A DNA stretch of 64,000 bases from Paraherbaspirillum soli (GTDB lineage Bacteria; Pseudomonadota; Gammaproteobacteria; Burkholderiales; Burkholderiaceae_D): positions 186,001 through 250,000 of the forward strand of contig NZ_JBHSMT010000014.1 in the NCBI RefSeq assembly GCF_042654985.1. Reading direction: 5' to 3'. The notes under the pieces are model-generated. The model did not search any database and had not been told where the DNA came from. It worked only from the letters and a program-made list of their open reading frames with translations. The translations under genes and the position numbers were made by a program. Position 1 is the first letter of the stretch, and every line of letters begins with the position of its first letter. Shown here one piece after another: positions 1-8,322 of the stretch.

Positions 1-506
1 CTGCGCAAGTGTTGCATCACTTGGTCGGCATCGATCGCGGTATACAGTCGGCCATGCTTGTCGCGCTCGCCGCTCCCGGCAGTCACGCGCCAGCTCAGAT
101 AGAGCGTCCCGCCCGGTGCAAGGATGCGCAGCAACGACTGCAGTGCGAGGCCAAGATCGGCGCGCGGCAGATGCATGATGACCGTTTCGCAGAGTACGTT
201 GGCAAAGCTGCCGTCGCTGATGTTGGCGAGCTCCGGCAGGGCGGCGCTGGCGAACTGGAGCAAGGGGTAACGCCGCCGCGCCTCCGCCAGCAGGCCTTCG
301 GACGGGTCGTAGCCGATCACGTCGAAGCCGCGCGTCGCGAGCCATGCGACATCGCGACCGCTACCGCAGCCTATGTCGGCAGTCCTGCCCGTTAAAAAAT
401 GTTCCAGCACCGTGCGGTGCATGTCGTCCGGTACAGGCTGGTCGTGCCAGTCATCTGCAAAGGCCGTCGCCCGCATGTCATAGGCGGCAAGCGTTTTCTG
501 ATCCAT
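1..506 (-). CDS. Class I SAM-dependent methyltransferase (3' end outside window)
   Basis: The minus strand reads MDQKTLAAYDMRA from an ATG at 506 and stays open to the window edge, giving 168 residues. Residues about 43-52 (ADIGCGSGRD) are the glycine-rich SAM-binding motif I, and GYDPSEGLL about 12 residues later is the acidic motif II region. This pattern belongs to the Methyltransf_11/25 superfamily of soluble methyltransferases. The substrate cannot be told. The C-terminal part lies outside the window. The ORFs on the opposite strand here are shadows. The downstream LysR gene runs in the same direction but is separated by about 200 bases in which I see no gene. Confidence 0.8.
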   Translation of the reverse strand, partial: MDQKTLAAYDMRATAFADDWHDQPVPDDMHRTVLEHFLTGRTADIGCGSGRDVAWLATRGFDVIGYDPSEGLLAEARRRYPLLQFASAALPELANISDGSFANVLCETVIMHLPRADLGLALQSLLRILAPGGTLYLSWRVTAGSGERDKHGRLYTAIDADQVMQHLR

Positions 507-706
507 GAAGCGTTCCGTTAGAAAGTTATCTGTTGGCGCAAGACCGGGCGGCAGGCCATCGCTTTCCCGATGTTGGCTTGCGCACGAGAGAAGCTGTCGG
601 ACTGCAGAGTACTACATCGCTGTGGCGGGATGACGCAAGGCGTGGATTGTTTCCGGTTCGCTGCTAATGCGCGGGAATGCGGAAACACCCGGCATGATCT
701 GACTTT

Positions 707-1603
707 CTATGTCTGTTCAAAATTTTCCGTCAGATACTGGACGAAGGACAGCACCCGCGGCGGCACGAGCGCATCCTCGCGGTAGGCGACATAGGCAAAG
801 CGTTTCTCGAAAGTCCAATCTGGAAAAATGGGGATGAGCGTTTTTTCCTCGACCGCTTCACGCGCCACATAGCGGGGCAGGTAGGCTACGCCAAGGTCAT
901 CGAGCGCCCCGTTCAACAGGGCGACACTGTTATTCGAGCGCATGATGCAGCGCACGCGCACCTCTACTTCCCGCTTATGTTTGCGCATCGCCACAACTGT
1001 CGTGTGCGCCGAGCCGCGAAACAGCAAGAATAGATGGCGCCCAAGCTGATCCGGGTCGGAAATGGCCGGATGGCGTTCCAGATACGCTGGCGATGCAAAC
1101 AGCCCCCATTCGATTTCCATCAAGGTCCGTCCGAGCCCGGGCTCCGGTTTTACGCGATTGATGAAAATCGCAACGTCGATATTCGCCTCTTCCGGATCGA
1201 TTTGCCGATCAGTCAATTCGAGCTCAACCTGCACATTGACATATTTCGCGGCGAATTGATTCAGCAAGGGAACAATGACGCGATTGCCAAATGTTACCGG
1301 CGAGACGACACGCAGATTGCCGACCGGGTCGGCGTGATATTTGTCCATGAAGGCATCGGCGCTTTGAACCTCCGTCAGCATGCGCGCGCAGTATTTATAG
1401 TACGTATGGCCGACATCGGTGACTTCGATCTTGCGAGTCGTGCGCTTTAGCAAGCTGACCCCCAGCACCGCTTCAAGACGGGCAAGCTCCTTGCTCACGG
1501 CCGACTTGGACACGCCGATCGCGCGCGCCGCTTCGGTATAACTCATGGTATCCACGACTTTTGCGAAAATAGCCATCGATGTGATTTGCGCCAGCTGGTT
1601 CAT
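707..1603 (-). CDS. LysR-family transcriptional regulator
   Basis: A 298-residue protein with the usual LysR layout. Residues about 5-60 form the winged helix-turn-helix (SYTEAARAIGVSKSAVSKEL) and about 90-290 the periplasmic-binding-protein-like effector domain. The start is placed at the ATG at 1603 because GAGGAA lies just upstream; a GTG one codon earlier is also possible. LysR proteins usually control a divergent neighbour, but no gene diverges from it here, so its target and ligand are unknown. The effector domain (VAIFINRVKPEPGLGRTLM) resembles the large PA14/CrgA-like group, which is seldom informative. Confidence 0.88.
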   Translation of the reverse strand: MNQLAQITSMAIFAKVVDTMSYTEAARAIGVSKSAVSKELARLEAVLGVSLLKRTTRKIEVTDVGHTYYKYCARMLTEVQSADAFMDKYHADPVGNLRVVSPVTFGNRVIVPLLNQFAAKYVNVQVELELTDRQIDPEEANIDVAIFINRVKPEPGLGRTLMEIEWGLFASPAYLERHPAISDPDQLGRHLFLLFRGSAHTTVVAMRKHKREVEVRVRCIMRSNNSVALLNGALDDLGVAYLPRYVAREAVEEKTLIPIFPDWTFEKRFAYVAYREDALVPPRVLSFVQYLTENFEQT

Positions 1604-1769
1604 CACTTCCTCGGAGTAGGTAATTTGTGCTCAGACGATTATTGCTGCCTCTCTCAAGCCCTGATTGTTCAGATGAGAGCTCAATTGTAATGCCGCAAGG
1701 AAACAATTGCTGATTTCTCTGCGATTCCCGGGGGAGGCGGTTGACTGCCGTCGGTTGAATGGCCGCAGT

Positions 1770-2270
1770 CTATGGCTCAATCTGGCTGGGCATGACGGTC
1801 ACAATCAGCAAAATGAGCTTGTGGAGGTTGTTCTTGAGGTCGGCGCTGGCAAACGGATCCTGATTGACCGTGAATGCCGCGTCGATCACGGCCCAATCCT
1901 CTGGCGTCAACAGGCGCTGCGCGGCGGGAAAAATCACTTTCTCTTCCAGATGCACGTGGTTGAAATAGAATCTGGCGTACGTCTCCACCAGATCGCGCAA
2001 CCCCGGGAATGCAGGGCTGCCCTCCAGTTCGTAGCGGATGAGCGCGTACTCCAATTCTCGTACCAGCGCCTGCTCTCCTTTATCGATCTGACGCACGAAA
2101 TGCAGCATGCCGTGCATCACTGCCGACAACTGCTCGTGTTCGTCCAGGATAAAACGTACCGCATTGCATTGGCGTGAACTCCTTCGACGTTCAATCCGCG
2201 ACAGCTTATAAGCCCTGCAAATAGGCAGCCACTGCGCTAGTGAACTGTAACAGTTCACTAGCCTCTTCAT
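1770..2270 (-). CDS. Hemerythrin (HHE)-like protein, probably frameshifted and internally shortened
   Basis: The reading frame carries hemerythrin-family sequence from about 2150 downward: DEHEQLSAVMHGMLHF, then YARFYFNHVHLEEKV and RLLTPEDWAVIDAAF. Members of this family known to me have a segment with the HHPKEDxYLF di-iron ligands between these blocks, and it is absent here. The 38 residues before the homology (MKRLVNCYSS...) look non-coding. A good ribosome site (AAGGAG, 2179-2184) and an ATG (2169) sit just before the homology but out of frame. Removing one T from the run at 2151-2154 would join that ATG to FILDEHEQL. It is most likely a decaying gene, so its oxygen or NO-binding role is doubtful. 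Confidence 0.55.
   Translation of the reverse strand: MKRLVNCYSSLAQWLPICRAYKLSRIERRRSSRQCNAVRFILDEHEQLSAVMHGMLHFVRQIDKGEQALVRELEYALIRYELEGSPAFPGLRDLVETYARFYFNHVHLEEKVIFPAAQRLLTPEDWAVIDAAFTVNQDPFASADLKNNLHKLILLIVTVMPSQIEP
2237..2261. promoter_or_regulatory. Perfect 11-bp inverted repeat, operator-like
   Basis: CTAGTGAACTG and CAGTTCACTAG are perfect inverted repeats around a TAA spacer. There is no T-run next to it, so it is not a terminator. Its size and TGAAC...GTTCA core are typical of operators of dimeric regulators such as TetR or GntR proteins. It lies upstream of the degraded hemerythrin gene and downstream of the cupredoxin gene. Which regulator uses it is unknown. The rest of 2271-2490 shows no credible gene. 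Confidence 0.45.
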
Positions 2271-2490
2271 CTTTCATGCATTGCTTCAAAAGTGTTGCCA
2301 GGAGCGGACATGGCCGAGTAATTCCTGGACGGTTCGAATAGCCGTGCCAGCTGGAGAACGTAAGTAGCAGAGGCATCTCGAAAAGCATGGGCGCTATCCT
2401 GTTCTGGAATGCGCGGTTAACAGGAGTGTTGCAAATAAAATAGAGCGTGCTTTCATGAGAATTCCTTTTCAGTTTTTTTAATAATAAGCA

Positions 2491-2973
2491 TTATTTAACG
2501 ATGATTTTTCCGCGCATGCCGGCCTCGAAGTGCCCCGGCTGCAAGCAGGCGAAGTCAAACGTGCCGGCTTTGCTGAACTGCCAAATTAATTCTCCGGTTT
2601 GGCCTGGATCAACCGATACTTGATTTGGATCAGAATGTTCCATTTCCGGAAATTTCAACATCAGCGCTGCATGTTCTTTGAGTTCTTGCATCGAGCCAAT
2701 CACCATTTCATGTTTGATCTTGCCGGAGTTTTTGACGATGAACTTGACGGTTTCGCCGCGTTTGATCGAGATGGTCGATGGCGTGAAACGCATCGTGTCG
2801 GCCAAATCAATTTCCGTCGTCCGCGATACTTTGTCGGCATCGCCCGGCTTGCCCATTTCTGTGGCGCGTCCTTGATGTGTTTGAGCGGCCGCCTGATAAT
2901 TGTCATCGCCGTGCGCGAAGGCATTGGCGGATAAGGATAAAACCAGGGTTGAGGCAATGAAAATAGATTTCAT
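2491..2973 (-). CDS. Periplasmic cupredoxin (plastocyanin-like copper-resistance protein)
   Basis: A 160-residue exported protein. Residues 1-20 form a signal peptide ending in ANAFA, and the rest is a cupredoxin fold. The type 1 copper ligands are visible: His88 (KIKHEM), then Cys143, His148 and Met153 in FACLQPGHFEAGM. It probably carries copper or electrons in the periplasm for the multicopper oxidase encoded 72 bases upstream in the same direction. Together with the TolC-type and Met-rich genes it forms a four-gene copper-resistance operon in which it is last. A related layout is CopI-like proteins of copper-tolerant proteobacteria. The exact substrate is inferred. Confidence 0.87.
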   Translation of the reverse strand: MKSIFIASTLVLSLSANAFAHGDDNYQAAAQTHQGRATEMGKPGDADKVSRTTEIDLADTMRFTPSTISIKRGETVKFIVKNSGKIKHEMVIGSMQELKEHAALMLKFPEMEHSDPNQVSVDPGQTGELIWQFSKAGTFDFACLQPGHFEAGMRGKIIVK

Positions 2974-3045
2974 AAAACGATCCTTTTGGTTGAAAATTAA
3001 ACGTCGTCTTGCTTGGAAAACAAATTAAAGCTGATAAAAATTCAA

Positions 3046-4440
3046 TTAATGATCGCTGTGTGAACCTCCTCTTTTGATCACTTTCAGGACTTTTTCGCCT
3101 GGTTTGGCAGCCATGCGTTTGGCGTCTGGTGCCTGAGTGGCAACCGGCATGGCGGCATCATCGCCTTTCCATTCGTAGGCCAGCGTGCCAGGAGGGTGTT
3201 TGTACCAGCCCGGATCTTTGTAATCGTTGCTGGCGAGACCTTTACGTACCTTCACCATGGTAAACATGCCGCCCATTTCAATACCGCCAAATGGGCCGGC
3301 ACCGGTCATCATCGGCAAGGTGTTGTCCGGCAGCGGCATTTCCATTTCACCCATAGAACCGCCTTTGTCTCCCATAACCATGTAGTCGGGGACCAGCTGG
3401 TTGATTTTGTTAAGCACATCGCTCTGATCTACGCCAATCATGGTGGGCACCTCATGGCCCATCGCATTCATTGTGTGATGGGACTTATGGCAATGAAATG
3501 CCCAGTCGCCGAGATCAGTGGCATCGAATTCGATGGCACGCATTTGACCGACGGCGATATCGGTGGTCACTTCCGGCCAGCGCGATCCCGGTGGCGTCCA
3601 GCCACCATCGGTACCGGTCACGACAAACTCATGCCCATGCAAATGAATCGGATGGCTGGTCATGGTCAGGTTGCCGACGCGGATGCGAACTCGGTCGTTC
3701 TGGCCGCACACCATCGGGTCAATACCTGGAAACACACGGCTGTTGAACGTCCATAGGTTAAAGTCGAGCATCGTGTTGGTTTTCGGCGTGTAGCTGCCCG
3801 GATCGATGTCGTACGCATTGAGCAGGAAGCAGAAATCGCGATCGACTCGATGCTGACTAGGATCTTTCGGATGCGTGATCCAGAACCCCATCATGCCCAT
3901 CGCCATTTGCGTCATTTCATCGGCGTGCGGGTGATACATGAACGTGCCGGGCCGCTTCGCAATGAATTCATAAACGAAGGTTTTACCCGGCTGGATGCCT
4001 GGTTGTGTCAGGCCGGTTACGCCATCCATGCCATTAGGCAGCCTTTGCCCATGCCAATGAATGCTGGTGATTTCTGGCAATTTATTAGTGACAAACATCC
4101 GTACCCGGTCACCTTCTACGACCTCAATGGTCGGCCCTGGCGACTGACCGTTATAGCCCCATAAGTGAGCTTTCATGCCCGGTGCAATTTCGCGCACCAC
4201 CGGCTCGGCTACCAGATGGAATTCCTTGACACCGTTTTTCATTCGCCAAGGCAAGGTCCAGCTATTGAGAGTGACCACCGGGTTATACGGCCGCCCGTTT
4301 GGCGGCGAAAGCGGCGGCTGGGTTGCCGCACCATCCATCGTAACGGCTTCAGGAAGCGATGCAGCGCCGACCCGGCTGACCAAGCCTGCGCCAACAGCAA
4401 TCGCACTCGCGCCGCTAATAAAATCTCTACGTGACACCAT
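3046..4440 (-). CDS. Tat-exported multicopper oxidase (copper detoxification)
   Basis: A 464-residue multicopper oxidase. The N-terminus has a twin-arginine signal (SRRDFISG, residues 3-10). All four copper clusters are present: HWHG at 128-131, HPH at 170-172, HPIHLHGH at 263-270, and HCHKSHHTMNAM at 316-327 with Cys317, His322 and Met327 as type 1 ligands. Such enzymes oxidise Cu(I) to the less toxic Cu(II) in the periplasm. The C-terminal 130 residues are Met/Gly-rich (MGEMEMPLPDNTLPMMTG), a common copper-binding addition. It lies between the TolC-type gene, 27 bases upstream, and the cupredoxin gene. Domain layout is closer to the shorter multicopper oxidases of copper islands than to CueO. 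Confidence 0.92.
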   Translation of the reverse strand: MVSRRDFISGASAIAVGAGLVSRVGAASLPEAVTMDGAATQPPLSPPNGRPYNPVVTLNSWTLPWRMKNGVKEFHLVAEPVVREIAPGMKAHLWGYNGQSPGPTIEVVEGDRVRMFVTNKLPEITSIHWHGQRLPNGMDGVTGLTQPGIQPGKTFVYEFIAKRPGTFMYHPHADEMTQMAMGMMGFWITHPKDPSQHRVDRDFCFLLNAYDIDPGSYTPKTNTMLDFNLWTFNSRVFPGIDPMVCGQNDRVRIRVGNLTMTSHPIHLHGHEFVVTGTDGGWTPPGSRWPEVTTDIAVGQMRAIEFDATDLGDWAFHCHKSHHTMNAMGHEVPTMIGVDQSDVLNKINQLVPDYMVMGDKGGSMGEMEMPLPDNTLPMMTGAGPFGGIEMGGMFTMVKVRKGLASNDYKDPGWYKHPPGTLAYEWKGDDAAMPVATQAPDAKRMAAKPGEKVLKVIKRGGSHSDH

Positions 4441-4467
4441 GGTGACTATCCTTTGCTTATTCGTTGA

Positions 4468-5877
4468 TTAATCAGTAGAAGCGGCGGCAGAAGCGCCGGC
4501 TTTGCTACTGATGCTTGAGGATGAACGGCCGGTCTGCGCCATCTTTAATGCCGAGTCGGCGATCCAGTAATCGCGCAGCGCCTCGATCGAGCCGTTGACG
4601 CTCACGACCTGCGCACGGGCGTCGGCCAGTAACGTGAAAACGCCGATCAACATGCCGTTGTAACGCAGCATTTGTTCGTCGAAGATCCGCTTTTTGAGGG
4701 GGACGATTTCATCGCGATAATGTCTGGCGATGTCATAGGAGCTGCGATAACGGGCATATGCTTCGCGCACATCCGAGCGCGCGGTGATGGCCATTTCTGC
4801 GGAGCGGTTCACCGCCTGCATATACAGCGCTTCCGCTTTCGCCACTCGGGCGCTGCCCCAATCGAACAATGGGATTTCAAGCTGGATCGAATAGCCGTTT
4901 TCGCGCGATGGACTCTGGTTGTAGTTGTTGTGCATTAGGCCAACGTCGAGAATGTTGATAAACCGCGTGGTCTTGGTTAGCCCCAACGATGTCGCCAGGC
5001 CGGACAATTCGCGCTTGGCCATCATGATGTCGAGCCTGTTTTGCATGGCTTGCACCTCGACATCGGCAATGTCTTCTGGCGCTTTCGGAAGATCGGGCAG
5101 ACGATCCGGTAGCTGAAATGCGGTACGCTTCCCCCATAGTCCGAGCAGACGCGTCAGCTTTTCGCGTTCTGCTACTTGTGTCTGCGCCGCCCGCGCCAGC
5201 TGCACAGTGACATCGGCATAAAACGATTGCTCGCGCGCCTGCTCCAGCTTGTTCCAGTTACCGACCGCCGCCATTTTGCGCGCCAGCTCGGCGCCGGCTT
5301 CGGCCGACACTTTGACTTGCTCCATGTATTTGACGGTTTCTTGTGCTGCAACGGCAGAGAAATAGGCATGACGCGTTTCATCGGCAACAGTCAGTGCGTC
5401 GCCGGCGGCGCGGAATTGCGCCTGTTCGAAACGGCGGCGCTCAATCTTGCTGGCGAACGGCATAGTCAACAGACTCATGACCGGCAGCATCAGCGAACGG
5501 TCAATTTCGATATCATCGCCACGGCGCAGGCGGCCGAACGAAAAGGATGGATTGGCGATACGTCCGGCCTGCACCAGGTTGGCTTCGGCGATACCCAACT
5601 CGCCATAATCGGCCTGTAGTCCCTTGTTATTGAGCAGCGCAATCTTGACCGCGTCATCAACGGTGAGAGGTTTGGCAAGAAGTGGTTCTATCGTATTGGC
5701 AACGCTTGCGGCATCGTCTTCAGACTTGATCCATTTGACGTCTTGACCAATACGCTCTTTCGTCAATGACTGTACCGACGAGAAGCCGCCGTCTTGTGAA
5801 AATGAAGCACAGCCGGCCAGGAACAAGACTGAAGCTGCGAGTGCGATCGGGCGAAGAGTGACAGAAAATAATGGCAT
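4468..5877 (-). CDS. TolC-family outer-membrane efflux lipoprotein
   Basis: A 469-residue outer-membrane factor. The signal peptide ends in a lipobox (LFLAGC, Cys23). Two OEP repeats follow, one around residues 70-255 and one around 280-450. It resembles CusC/CzcC-like channels but no membrane-fusion or RND pump gene is nearby, so its pump partner is unknown or encoded elsewhere. A truncated paralogue at 7029-7784 has the same N-terminal sequence (SVDDAVQVALLNNRSLQ versus TVDDAVKIALLNNKGLQ). It is the second gene of the copper operon, 9 bases after the Met-rich gene and 27 before the multicopper oxidase. Confidence 0.88.
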   Translation of the reverse strand: MPLFSVTLRPIALAASVLFLAGCASFSQDGGFSSVQSLTKERIGQDVKWIKSEDDAASVANTIEPLLAKPLTVDDAVKIALLNNKGLQADYGELGIAEANLVQAGRIANPSFSFGRLRRGDDIEIDRSLMLPVMSLLTMPFASKIERRRFEQAQFRAAGDALTVADETRHAYFSAVAAQETVKYMEQVKVSAEAGAELARKMAAVGNWNKLEQAREQSFYADVTVQLARAAQTQVAEREKLTRLLGLWGKRTAFQLPDRLPDLPKAPEDIADVEVQAMQNRLDIMMAKRELSGLATSLGLTKTTRFINILDVGLMHNNYNQSPSRENGYSIQLEIPLFDWGSARVAKAEALYMQAVNRSAEMAITARSDVREAYARYRSSYDIARHYRDEIVPLKKRIFDEQMLRYNGMLIGVFTLLADARAQVVSVNGSIEALRDYWIADSALKMAQTGRSSSSISSKAGASAAASTD

Positions 5878-5886
5878 GGTCGCTTC

Positions 5887-6276
5887 TTAAGGCTTTTGCA
5901 AGCCGTTTTGACTTGGCGTCGCATGCGGCATGGAGTGCGGCGCATGACTGGATGGAGTTGTTGGCTTTTTTTCTGGGGCAGTGGTGCTGTTCGCCTTCAT
6001 GTCCCCCATGTTTTTTTCAGTCATGCCCTTCATGTTTCCCATGCTGGTGTCGGTCATAGCATTGGGCTGACCGATGTCGGCGTTGGACTTCCGCCATGAT
6101 TGCAATTCAGGATCTTGATAGCTTTTGTAATCAGAAAAGACAGATTTGTAGGGCGCGCTAGAAACAACCGCTTGCGGATTTTGTGGATCTTCTGTAGCGG
6201 GTTGCGCATTAACCGCGAACGGAGTTAATACAATGGCGGCACAGATCGCGCGCCTCGTATGGGGGGAGGGAATCAT
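5887..6276 (-). CDS. Small exported Met-rich protein of the copper operon
   Basis: A 129-residue protein with a probable signal peptide (cleavage near VNAQP). A conserved-looking block follows (PYKSVFSDYKSYQDPELQSW), then a tail rich in Met, His and Pro (GNMKGMTEKNMGDMK, HAPHSMPHATP). Proteins with a similar SVFSDY block commonly accompany multicopper oxidase/TolC operons. I do not know a characterised function; metal buffering in the periplasm is a guess from the Met/His content. It is the first gene of the four-gene operon, starting 9 bases before the TolC-type gene. Confidence 0.72.
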   Translation of the reverse strand: MIPSPHTRRAICAAIVLTPFAVNAQPATEDPQNPQAVVSSAPYKSVFSDYKSYQDPELQSWRKSNADIGQPNAMTDTSMGNMKGMTEKNMGDMKANSTTAPEKKPTTPSSHAPHSMPHATPSQNGLQKP

Positions 6277-6408
6277 GATGTCCTCGATGCTTCAAAATCG
6301 AATGAAATGCAAGATGCGCACGCAAGTGCACAGCTCATGCGAATGCAGAACCTACAATGTGCGACGGCAGGCGGCGATAGCCTGAGGTCGACAGTTCAAT
6401 TCTGAAAT

Positions 6409-6864
6409 TTAAATGACGAGGGAATGTGGAGGCCGTTCGAGGCCGTCCGGAAAGTGCGCGGTGAATTGGACAACTAGATGGGAGTTTGACTCCAAACCGG
6501 TTTGGAGCGGTGCAATCGGATCAAGGATTACAGGGGGACTGATTGCCGCACTCAGACAGCAAGACGCACACGCACTGCATTTGGTCGCACCGTGATGGTG
6601 AGAACTGTCTGTAGACGCTTTTCCCGATGAGGTGTGGGAAGAATCAGCGACATCTTGATGGTCATCGTTTGGCGACAATACCTCATGATGATGAATCTGG
6701 CTTTCCTGATCAAAACTCACGCTGTCCTCCTCATGCATTGAAGAGTTGGACATAAGGTGATGATGCGCTATCCCGCAGTCAAGCATTCCGGAAGATGCGA
6801 AGCCTTGCATAGGCAGAGCAAAGACCAAAAGCCACAATATTGCGATTTTTAGGATGCGAGACAT
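6409..6864 (-). CDS. His/Cys-rich DUF2946-like exported protein, copy A
   Basis: A 151-residue protein with an N-terminal hydrophobic signal (ILWLLVFALPMQGFA), a His-rich middle (HHHLMSNSSMHEED, DSSHHHGA), and a cysteine cluster CSACASCC before a conserved tail ending ERPPHSLVI. A second, clearly related protein is encoded at 7920-8312 (same signal, CSSCAACC cluster, ending ERPPSSLV). Such DUF2946/DUF2946-like genes often sit in copper and other metal loci. Metal binding is inferred from the residues; the family's function is not established. It probably heads the set that contains the multicopper oxidase, 132 bases upstream of the Met-rich gene. Confidence 0.7.
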   Translation of the reverse strand: MSRILKIAILWLLVFALPMQGFASSGMLDCGIAHHHLMSNSSMHEEDSVSFDQESQIHHHEVLSPNDDHQDVADSSHTSSGKASTDSSHHHGATKCSACASCCLSAAISPPVILDPIAPLQTGLESNSHLVVQFTAHFPDGLERPPHSLVI

Positions 6865-7157
6865 GGGCGTGAGTATAGGTCAAAAATAAAAGGCTAACAA
6901 TGCAGGTATCGCAACTCGGATTATGGATCATTAGGAGAGTGATCAATGCCACAACTCCACGGCATGGTTATGCCAAAGTACAAATGAATCGACATATATT
7001 CCGCTGTCGCGGCTGCTTTATTTCAATCCTAAGAGGAAATAAGGTGAAATCGTTCATTGAATGGATGCGAGTTAAGCTGGCAATGATGTCGGTGCCAATC
7101 GCAATGCTCAAGTTGGCTCGAATACACATTGATTTTAATGAGTAGGGATATAGCAAG
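6865..7157. other. Non-coding junction between the two copper gene sets
   Basis: About 290 bases without a convincing gene. The sequence is AT-rich compared with its flanks and the short ORFs in it look random. It joins the start of the His-rich gene (copy A) to the broken end of the second TolC gene. I read it as the scar or promoter region left when the two copper gene sets were brought together. Confidence 0.5.
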
Positions 7158-7784
7158 AAGTTGGTTGAAATTGCCCGCTTTTGCCATTTTGGTCGCCAGT
7201 TCGCTGCCGGCCGAGGCGGCGCTCTCGACCTGTTCCTGATAGCCGATGCTTTGGTTGGCGGCGACGCTTTGGTAATACGCGTTGCGGGTCGCGGCAGCCA
7301 CTTGCAATACCTGGTTGGCGACCGTCAATTTGGTGTGCTGAAACTGCCGTTGCTCGATTTTGGCGCTCACCGGCAGCGTCAACAGCTGCATGATGGCCAG
7401 CGAAAAACTGCGCTCGATCTTGATATCTCCGCCGTCGCGGGTATGGCTGAAACTGAAACCGGGATTGGCCAGACGACCGGCTTGCACCAGGTTGGCTTCG
7501 GCTATCCCCAACTCTTCGTATTCGGCTTGCAGACTGCGATTATTGAGCAGGGCGACCTGGACCGCATCATCGACCGACAGCGGCTTTTGCAGCAGTTGAT
7601 CTATGGTTTGCTGCAGTTCAACCCGTTCCGCTTCGGTGTGCGTCCAGCTGACTTCTTTCCCCAGCCGCTGTTGCGCGATATCGCGCACCTGGCCAAAGCC
7701 GTGGTCGTCGCTGAAGCTGGCGCAACCGGCCAGTGTCACCAGCAACATGGCAGGCAGCACGCGCCTGCGCATAAAAATAGACAT
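7029..7784 (-). pseudogene. Truncated TolC-family outer-membrane channel gene
   Basis: From an ATG at 7784, with GAGG five bases upstream, the product begins with a lipoprotein signal (LVTLAGC) and follows the intact TolC-type protein of 4468-5877 closely (GIAEANLVQAGRLANPGFSF). Similarity stops at about 7158, after KAGNFNQL, roughly halfway through the first OEP repeat unit. The remaining 43 codons are unrelated sequence ending in a chance stop. A half-length channel without the second repeat cannot form a trimeric barrel, so the gene should be dead. It lies 135 bases downstream of the second His-rich gene and presumably belonged to its operon. Confidence 0.85.
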
Positions 7785-7919
7785 GAAAACCTCGTGGATG
7801 TGAGGCAATGCAATGGCCTCCAACGCCGGCGCAAAAATGCGCACGACGGAATTGCCCATCATATTGCGATGCAATCAGGCTTGCCACTCTTGAAAAGCGG
7901 CAAGCTACGCGACAAGGAA

Positions 7920-8312
7920 TTACACGAGGGAGGAGGGCGGCCGTTCCGGATTTTCCGGCGTATAGCCGACAAAACCCGAAAGCCTCAGGCGGGTGTAGTG
8001 CGCGCTCAATGCCGGCAACTTGGCGGCGACCGTGGTCGACACCGGCATCATGCCGATGCAGCAGGCGGCGCAGGAACTGCAGGAGCTGGAAGTTTTGCCG
8101 TGCGAGGCGGCGTCATGCTTGGCATGGGTTGCGGAGTGATCCGACAGCTGAACTTGCTGATCCGCATGGTGGTGCGGCGTGGAAGAGGCGCTGGTCTCTG
8201 CGGTTTCCGACGAGGCGCAAAAAACCATTGCCGCCGCTGCATATCCCTGTAACGGGAGTGCCAGCGCCAGCAATAAAATCAACAGGTTTTTCAGGCGGCT
8301 TATCGGAAACAT
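7920..8312 (-). CDS. His/Cys-rich DUF2946-like exported protein, copy B
   Basis: A 130-residue protein from the ATG at 8312 (MFPISRLKNLL). It has a hydrophobic signal (LILLLALALPLQGYA), a His-rich linker (HHHADQQ, HAKHDAASH) and the cluster CSSCAACC, with a tail ending NPERPPSSLV. It is a paralogue of the product of 6409-6864. It lies 10 bases downstream of cueR and probably in the copA-cueR transcript, which supports a copper-related role. An upstream in-frame extension to 8399 overlaps cueR and looks non-coding. Confidence 0.72.
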   Translation of the reverse strand: MFPISRLKNLLILLLALALPLQGYAAAAMVFCASSETAETSASSTPHHHADQQVQLSDHSATHAKHDAASHGKTSSSCSSCAACCIGMMPVSTTVAAKLPALSAHYTRLRLSGFVGYTPENPERPPSSLV

Positions 8313-8322
8313 GAGCGCGATT

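Noticed and set aside
9..395. Plus-strand open frame of 128 codons at the window start
   Set aside because: It is antisense to the minus-strand methyltransferase frame, which has a clear SAM-binding motif.
2206..2388. 60-codon frame upstream of the hemerythrin gene
   Set aside because: It contains the 25-bp palindrome and shows no domain; an unlikely gene.
6900..7145. 81-codon frame in the copper junction
   Set aside because: No ribosome site or domain, and it lies across the break point of the TolC gene.
7161..8252. Long plus-strand open frame (363 codons)
   Set aside because: Antisense to the truncated TolC gene and the His/Cys-rich gene; composition is that of a shadow of GC-rich codons.
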